A DNA stretch of 11,166 nucleotides from Actinomycetes bacterium (GTDB lineage Bacteria > Actinomycetota > Acidimicrobiia > Acidimicrobiales > RAAP-2), in NCBI GenBank assembly GCA_021801615.1, contig JAJYXS010000203.1:1-11166 (forward strand). Direction: 5' to 3'. Positions 5,918-11,166 of the stretch are shown in pieces. Position 1 is the first letter of the stretch, and each line of letters starts with the position of its first letter. Position numbers and translations under genes: made by a program. The notes under the pieces were generated by a model that saw only the letters and a list, made by a program, of their open reading frames with translations, was not told the origin of the DNA and did not search any database.

Positions 5918-7371
5918 GCCGGTTGCTCGTCGAAGGCGGGACCGTCGTGAGCGCGTCGGGGGCGGCGCCCTGCGACGTGCTCGTCGACGGCGAGAAGATC
6001 GCGGCGCTGCTCGCACCCGGTAGCGCGCCGAGCTCCGGGGAGCTCACCAGGATCGACGCGACCGGCAAGCTGGTGGTGCCCGGGGGGATCGACGTCCACA
6101 CGCACATGGAGATGCCCTTCGGGGGCACCTTCTCATCCGACACGTTCTTCACCGGGACCAGGGCCGCTGCCTTCGGCGGCACCACGACGATCGTGGACTT
6201 CGCGATCCAGCCACGCGGGGCGAGCCCGAGGGAGGGTCTCGACACGTGGATGGGACGTGCCGACGGGCACTGCGCGATCGACTTCGGCTTCCACATGATC
6301 CTCTCGGACGTGAACGACGCTGCCCTGAAGGAGATGGAGGGCCTCGTGGCCGACGGGGTGACCAGCTTCAAGCTGTTCATGGCCTACCCGGGGGTCTTCT
6401 ACTCCGACGACGGCCAGATCCTCTCCGCGATGCAGCGGGCTGCCGACTGTGGCGCGTTGATCATGATGCACGCGGAGAACGGCATCGCGATCGACGTGCT
6501 CGTCGCCCAGGCGCTCGCAGCAGGCAGGCGGGAGCCCAAGGCGCACGGCGAGACGCGTCCTCCGGCCCTCGAAGGCGAGGCGACGCATCGGGCGATCGTG
6601 CTCGCTGGGGTCGCAGGCTGCCCGCTGTACATCGTGCACCTCTCTGCGGCAGAGGCGCTCGAAGAGGTGGCCGCGGCTCGCGACGCCGGCAGGCCGGTCT
6701 TCGCCGAGACCTGCCCGCAGTACCTGTTCCTGGACGCCTCGCTCATGGCGAGCGAGGGCTTCGAGGGTGCGAAGTACGTCTGCTCGCCTCCGATCAGGCC
6801 GGCCGTCCACCACGAGGCGCTCTGGCGGGGGCTCGGCACCGACGACCTGTCGGTGGTGTCGACGGACCACTGTCCGTTCTGCATGAAGGACCAGAAGGAG
6901 CTCGGGCGGGGGGACTTCTCCAAGATCCCGAACGGGCTTCCCGGCGTCGAGCACCGGATGGACCTCGTCTACCAGGGTGTCGTCGAGCGCAGGATCTCCC
7001 TCCAGCGCTTCGTCGAGCTCACCTCGACCGCACCGGCGCGCCTGTTCGGCATGTACCCGAAGAAGGGCTCGCTGCTGCCCGGCGCAGATGCCGACCTCGT
7101 CGTCTACGACCCCGAAGCCCGCCATGTGCTCGGCGTCGCCTCCCATCACATGGCCGTCGACTATTCCGCGTACGAAGGGACGGAGGTGACCGGCGCAGTG
7201 GACACGGTGATCGCCCGGGGCGAGGTGGTGGTCGATCACGGGGCGTTCCGGGGCAAGGAGGGCTATGGGCAGTTCGTCGCGCGCGCGCCGTTCGCAGGCG
7301 TCGACGTCCCCGTGCCGGCTCGCGGCGACCGCGCGCAGGTCCCAGGCGTCTTCGGGGCAGGTGCGTCGTGA
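5914..7371 (+). CDS. Dihydropyrimidinase / D-hydantoinase
   Basis: This 485-residue cyclic amidohydrolase opens the ring of dihydrouracil or dihydrothymine (and often 5-substituted hydantoins) to an N-carbamoyl amino acid. The complete binuclear-metal set of the family is present: His62 and His64 in VHTHMEMPF, the carboxylated Lys153 in SFKLFMAY, His186 in MMHAEN, His242 in IVHLSAAEA and Asp318 in STDHCPF. Substrate-loop residues are also recognisable (CSPPIR at 290-295, IPNGLPG at 338-344). The length is within the family norm. ATG 5914 overlaps the amidohydrolase stop (ATGA) and has no clear Shine-Dalgarno, so initiation probably relies on coupling. Its product is the substrate of the gene before it. 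Hydantoinase and dihydropyrimidinase cannot be separated by sequence; the downstream beta-amino-acid enzymes favour dihydropyrimidines. It carries no signal peptide. Confidence 0.93.
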   Translation: MSRLLVEGGTVVSASGAAPCDVLVDGEKIAALLAPGSAPSSGELTRIDATGKLVVPGGIDVHTHMEMPFGGTFSSDTFFTGTRAAAFGGTTTIVDFAIQPRGASPREGLDTWMGRADGHCAIDFGFHMILSDVNDAALKEMEGLVADGVTSFKLFMAYPGVFYSDDGQILSAMQRAADCGALIMMHAENGIAIDVLVAQALAAGRREPKAHGETRPPALEGEATHRAIVLAGVAGCPLYIVHLSAAEALEEVAAARDAGRPVFAETCPQYLFLDASLMASEGFEGAKYVCSPPIRPAVHHEALWRGLGTDDLSVVSTDHCPFCMKDQKELGRGDFSKIPNGLPGVEHRMDLVYQGVVERRISLQRFVELTSTAPARLFGMYPKKGSLLPGADADLVVYDPEARHVLGVASHHMAVDYSAYEGTEVTGAVDTVIARGEVVVDHGAFRGKEGYGQFVARAPFAGVDVPVPARGDRAQVPGVFGAGAS

Positions 7372-8420
7372 AGTTCGGGCTCGTCCTCCAGACCGACCCC
7401 CCGGCGACGCGCCTCGTCGATCTCGCACGTCGTGCCGAGCAGGCCGGCTTCTCATCGGTGTGGACGTTCGACTCGCCGGTCCTCTGGCAGGAGCCCTTCG
7501 TGATCTACCCCCGCATCTTGGAGGCGACCGAAACCGTCAGCGTGGGGACGATGGTCACGAACCCCCGCTCGAGGGAGTGGCCCGTCTTGGCGTCGCTGTA
7601 CGCGACGCTGAACGACATGTTCGAGAACCGCACGATCTGCGGCATCGGACGTGGCGACTCGGCGGTGCGGGTGATCGGCGAACGGCCGACCTCGCTCGAG
7701 GAGCTCGGAGCCTGTATCCGGACCGTCAAGGCGCTGGCGAGCGGCCAGGAGGTGGAGCTCCACGGAAGGACGGTCCGTCTGCCCTGGGTGAGGGACGGGG
7801 CGCTGCCGGTGTGGATGGCTGCCTACGGCCCCAAGGCGCTCGCGCTCGCCGGCAGGGAGGCCGACGGCCTGATCCTCCAGATCGCCGATCCCTTCGTGAT
7901 CTCATGGGCGATCGCACGGTTCTTCGAGGCGGCTCGGGAGGCGGGCCGCGATCCCGACACGCTCACGATCTGCGCGGCGGCCCCCGCCTACGTCTCGGAG
8001 GACCTCGCCCACCAGCGTGACCAGGTGCGCTGGTTCGGCGGGATGGTCGGCAACCATGTGGCGGACCTCGTGGCACGCTACGGTCAGGAGTCGGGCGCGG
8101 TGCCGGCCGAGCTCACCGAGTACATCGAGGGCCGGCGAGGCTACGACTATGCGCACCATGGCCGAGCGGGGAACCCCGACACCGAGTTCGTCCCCGACGA
8201 GATCGTGGACCGCTTCTGCGTGCTCGGGACCGCCGAGGACCACGTGACGAAGTTGCGCGAGCTCGAGTCCCTCGGCGTCTCGCACTTCGCGCTGTACCTG
8301 ATGCACGACGCGCAGGACGCCACGCTCGCCGCCTACGGAGACCGCGTCGTGCCCGCCCTGAGGACCCGAGCCGACGAGAGCCGAGAACAGGACACGAAGG
8401 AGAGAAAGGACGCGCGGTGA
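7368..8420 (+). CDS. Luciferase-like (LLM class) F420-type oxidoreductase of unknown substrate
   Basis: This 350-residue protein has the bacterial-luciferase-like TIM-barrel fold pattern: MKFGLVLQ start, DLARRAEQAGFSSVWTFDS (18-36), a T-N-P segment (64-66), GIGRGDSAVRVIG (92-104) and AAYGPKALALAGREADGLIL (151-170). The family includes F420-dependent reductases/dehydrogenases and FMN monooxygenases such as RutA. The overall pattern looks like the F420-type clade, but the cofactor is not proven. GTG 7368 overlaps the dihydropyrimidinase stop by 4 bases (GTGA), and its own stop overlaps the aminotransferase start in the same way, so it is locked inside the catabolic unit. It may replace the missing pyrimidine-reducing step or act on a ring or side-product. 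I recall similar genes beside hydantoinase genes in other actinobacteria, but this was not checked. The last 15 or so residues are charged and low-complexity (ESREQDTKERKDAR) and are encoded by purine-rich DNA that also holds the next ribosome-binding site. Confidence 0.85.
   Translation: MKFGLVLQTDPPATRLVDLARRAEQAGFSSVWTFDSPVLWQEPFVIYPRILEATETVSVGTMVTNPRSREWPVLASLYATLNDMFENRTICGIGRGDSAVRVIGERPTSLEELGACIRTVKALASGQEVELHGRTVRLPWVRDGALPVWMAAYGPKALALAGREADGLILQIADPFVISWAIARFFEAAREAGRDPDTLTICAAAPAYVSEDLAHQRDQVRWFGGMVGNHVADLVARYGQESGAVPAELTEYIEGRRGYDYAHHGRAGNPDTEFVPDEIVDRFCVLGTAEDHVTKLRELESLGVSHFALYLMHDAQDATLAAYGDRVVPALRTRADESREQDTKERKDAR
8405..8410 (+). promoter_or_regulatory. Ribosome-binding site of the aminotransferase gene, inside the oxidoreductase 3' end
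   Basis: AAAGGA at 8405-8410 lies 6 bases before GTG 8417, with a further AAGGAGAG at 8397-8404. Both are embedded in the last codons of the upstream gene and support GTG 8417 as the true start. Confidence 0.6.
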
Positions 8421-9754
8421 GCGAGCAGAGTGGTGAGCCCCTTTCGGCGGCAGAGATCGTGGAGCTCTCGAAGCGCTACACGCTCTTCGACTGGGTCGCC
8501 CAGTCGAAGAGCTCGCCGCTCCCGGTTCGCTCGGCGAGCGGCGTCTACTTCACCGCTGCCGACGGCAAGCGGTACCTGGACTTCAACTCTCAGCTCATGA
8601 GCGTGAACGCAGGGCACGGCGATCCTCGGATCGCCGACGCGGTGGCGAAGCAGGTGCGCGAGCTCGCGTACGTGAGCTCCGCGGGGATGACGACCGAGGT
8701 CCGGGCCCTGCTCGGCCGCAAGCTCGCCGAGCTCTTCCCCGGAGACATCGACAAGTCGTTCTTCACCCTCGGCGGCGCGGAGGCCAACGAGAACGCGATC
8801 CGCATGGCGAAAGCGGTGACCGGGCGCCAGAAGATCCTCGCCCGCTACCGCTCGTACCACGGGGCGACCTCGGGAGCGATCACGCTCACCGGAGACCCCC
8901 GGCGGTGGCCGAACGAGCCGGGGATCCCCGGGGTGGTCCACGTGCTCGACTTCTACCACGGCACCATGCGGCCTATGGACAGCGCCGAAGAGGCGCTCGG
9001 CGCACTGGAGGAGACGATCGAGCTCGAAGGGCCGTCCACCATCGCCGCCTTCATCGTCGAGCCGGTGACCGGCACGAACGGGATCCTGATCCCGCCGGAC
9101 GGCTACCTCCAGGGCGTACGCGAGCTGTGCGATCGCTACGGGATCCTGCTCATCGCCGACGAGGTCATGAGCGGCTTCGGACGGACCGGGAGGTGGTTCG
9201 CCGTCGACCATTGGGGCGTCGTCCCCGACCTGATCACCTGTGCCAAGGGGCTCACGTCGAGCTACGTCCCGCTGGGCGCGGTAGGGCTCCGAGCGCATGT
9301 GGCGGAGTACTTCGAGGACCATGTGTTCGCAGGCGGCCTCACGTACAACTCCCACCCGGTCGGGCTCGCCGCGGCCCTCGCGACGATCCGCGTCTACGAG
9401 GAGGACGGCCTGGTGGAGCATGCAGCGAAGATGGGCGAGGTGATGCGCCAGCACCACGAGGAGCTCATGGCACGTCACCCCTCCGTCGGCGCCTGCCGCA
9501 ACATCGGGCTGTTCGGCTGCCTCGAGCTCGTCCGCGATCGCACGACGGGCGAGCCGATGGCACCGTTCAACTCGTCGAGCCCCGAGATGGCCGAGCTGCT
9601 CAGGTTCATGTTGGAGAATGGGGTGTTCGTGAGCCTGCACTGGAACCAGGTCATGACCAACCCCCCGCTGTGCATCACCGAAGGGCAGCTCGCGGAGGGC
9701 TTCGCCGTGCTCGACCGCGCGCTCGAGATCACCGACCGCGCGGTCGCCGACTAG
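8417..9754 (+). CDS. Class III (omega) aminotransferase, likely beta-alanine/beta-aminoisobutyrate transaminase
   Basis: This 445-residue PLP enzyme of the class III aminotransferase family would convert beta-alanine or 3-aminoisobutyrate to malonate or methylmalonate semialdehyde, with pyruvate or 2-oxoglutarate as acceptor. Family marks are: LMSVNAGHGDPRI (60-72), the PLP-phosphate loop GGAEANE (119-125), YHGAT (147-151), Asp248 in LIADEVMSGFGRTG, and the Schiff-base Lys277 in TCAKGLTSSYVPLGAV. Related families include taurine:pyruvate and GABA transaminases, so the amine donor is inferred from neighbours: N-carbamoyl-beta-amino-acid hydrolase upstream and MmsA-type dehydrogenase downstream. 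GTG 8417 overlaps the upstream stop by 4 bases (GTGA). The gene is followed by a 69-base gap with an 11-bp tandem repeat. Confidence 0.9.
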   Translation: MSEQSGEPLSAAEIVELSKRYTLFDWVAQSKSSPLPVRSASGVYFTAADGKRYLDFNSQLMSVNAGHGDPRIADAVAKQVRELAYVSSAGMTTEVRALLGRKLAELFPGDIDKSFFTLGGAEANENAIRMAKAVTGRQKILARYRSYHGATSGAITLTGDPRRWPNEPGIPGVVHVLDFYHGTMRPMDSAEEALGALEETIELEGPSTIAAFIVEPVTGTNGILIPPDGYLQGVRELCDRYGILLIADEVMSGFGRTGRWFAVDHWGVVPDLITCAKGLTSSYVPLGAVGLRAHVAEYFEDHVFAGGLTYNSHPVGLAAALATIRVYEEDGLVEHAAKMGEVMRQHHEELMARHPSVGACRNIGLFGCLELVRDRTTGEPMAPFNSSSPEMAELLRFMLENGVFVSLHWNQVMTNPPLCITEGQLAEGFAVLDRALEITDRAVAD

Positions 9755-9770
9755 CGCCGGCAACTCGACC

Positions 9771-9810
9771 GGAAGAGACCAGGAAGAGACCAGGGAGAGA
9801 CCAGGGAGAC
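9771..9810 (+). repeat. 11-bp purine-rich tandem repeat upstream of mmsA
   Basis: GGAAGAGACCA occurs at 9771-9781 and 9782-9792, then as GGGAGAGACCA at 9793-9803 and as a partial GGGAGAC at 9804-9810. The array runs directly into the GAGGAGG ribosome-binding site at 9811-9817. Its sequence is unrelated to the minisatellite at 4944-5060 but similar in character to the purine-rich leader at 861-970. Confidence 0.85.
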
Positions 9811-9823
9811 GAGGAGGTCGACC

Positions 9824-11166
<1,343 letters not shown>

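Noticed and set aside
6246..7367. Upstream extension of the oxidoreductase frame
   Set aside because: It reads through the dihydropyrimidinase gene in another frame; the family N-terminus MKFGLVLQ begins exactly at GTG 7368.
7368..8420. Naming the oxidoreductase RutA
   Set aside because: No other rut genes are present, the neighbours belong to the reductive rather than the Rut pathway, and the motifs look closer to the F420-type clade.

Overview
The window is high-GC DNA with high-GC codon choice, several GTG starts, tightly overlapped genes and an F420/luciferase-like enzyme. This suggests an actinomycetote, possibly an early-branching or environmental lineage; the assignment is inference only. 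It holds most of one catabolic locus: a divergent PucR-type regulator on the minus strand, then at least eight plus-strand genes, apparently one long operon. Both edges cut genes: the regulator runs off the left edge (its C-terminus is missing) and the last dehydrogenase runs off the right edge.

Layout. 1-718 (minus): N-terminal part of a PucR-family regulator. 719-994: divergent control region with two copies of the palindrome GACA-N3-TGTC, a 7-bp inverted repeat and a purine-rich repetitive leader. 995-4908: an RbsABC-type importer (secreted binding protein, two-domain ATPase, permease). 4909-5077: a 169-bp gap containing a 117-bp array of 9-bp and 6-bp units. 5078-9754: four genes joined by 4-bp overlaps (nitrilase-type N-carbamoyl-beta-amino-acid amidohydrolase, dihydropyrimidinase/hydantoinase, luciferase-like F420-type oxidoreductase, class III aminotransferase). 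9755-9823: a gap with an 11-bp tandem repeat. 9824-end: CoA-acylating (methyl)malonate-semialdehyde dehydrogenase.

How the genes fit. The enzymes make a nearly complete reductive pyrimidine (or hydantoin-like) catabolic route: dihydrouracil or dihydrothymine -> N-carbamoyl-beta-amino acid (dihydropyrimidinase) -> beta-alanine or beta-aminoisobutyrate plus CO2 and NH3 (amidohydrolase) -> malonate or methylmalonate semialdehyde (aminotransferase) -> acetyl-CoA or propionyl-CoA (MmsA-type dehydrogenase). The importer probably brings in the pyrimidine, nucleoside or hydantoin substrate, and the PucR protein probably senses it.

The step not accounted for is reduction of uracil or thymine. No dihydropyrimidine dehydrogenase is visible, while an unassigned F420-type luciferase-family oxidoreductase sits in the middle of the tightly coupled block. 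That gene, the unusual transporter pairing, the paired operator-like palindromes and the three different tandem-repeat tracts in the three longest gaps before genes of this transcription unit are the main points of interest.
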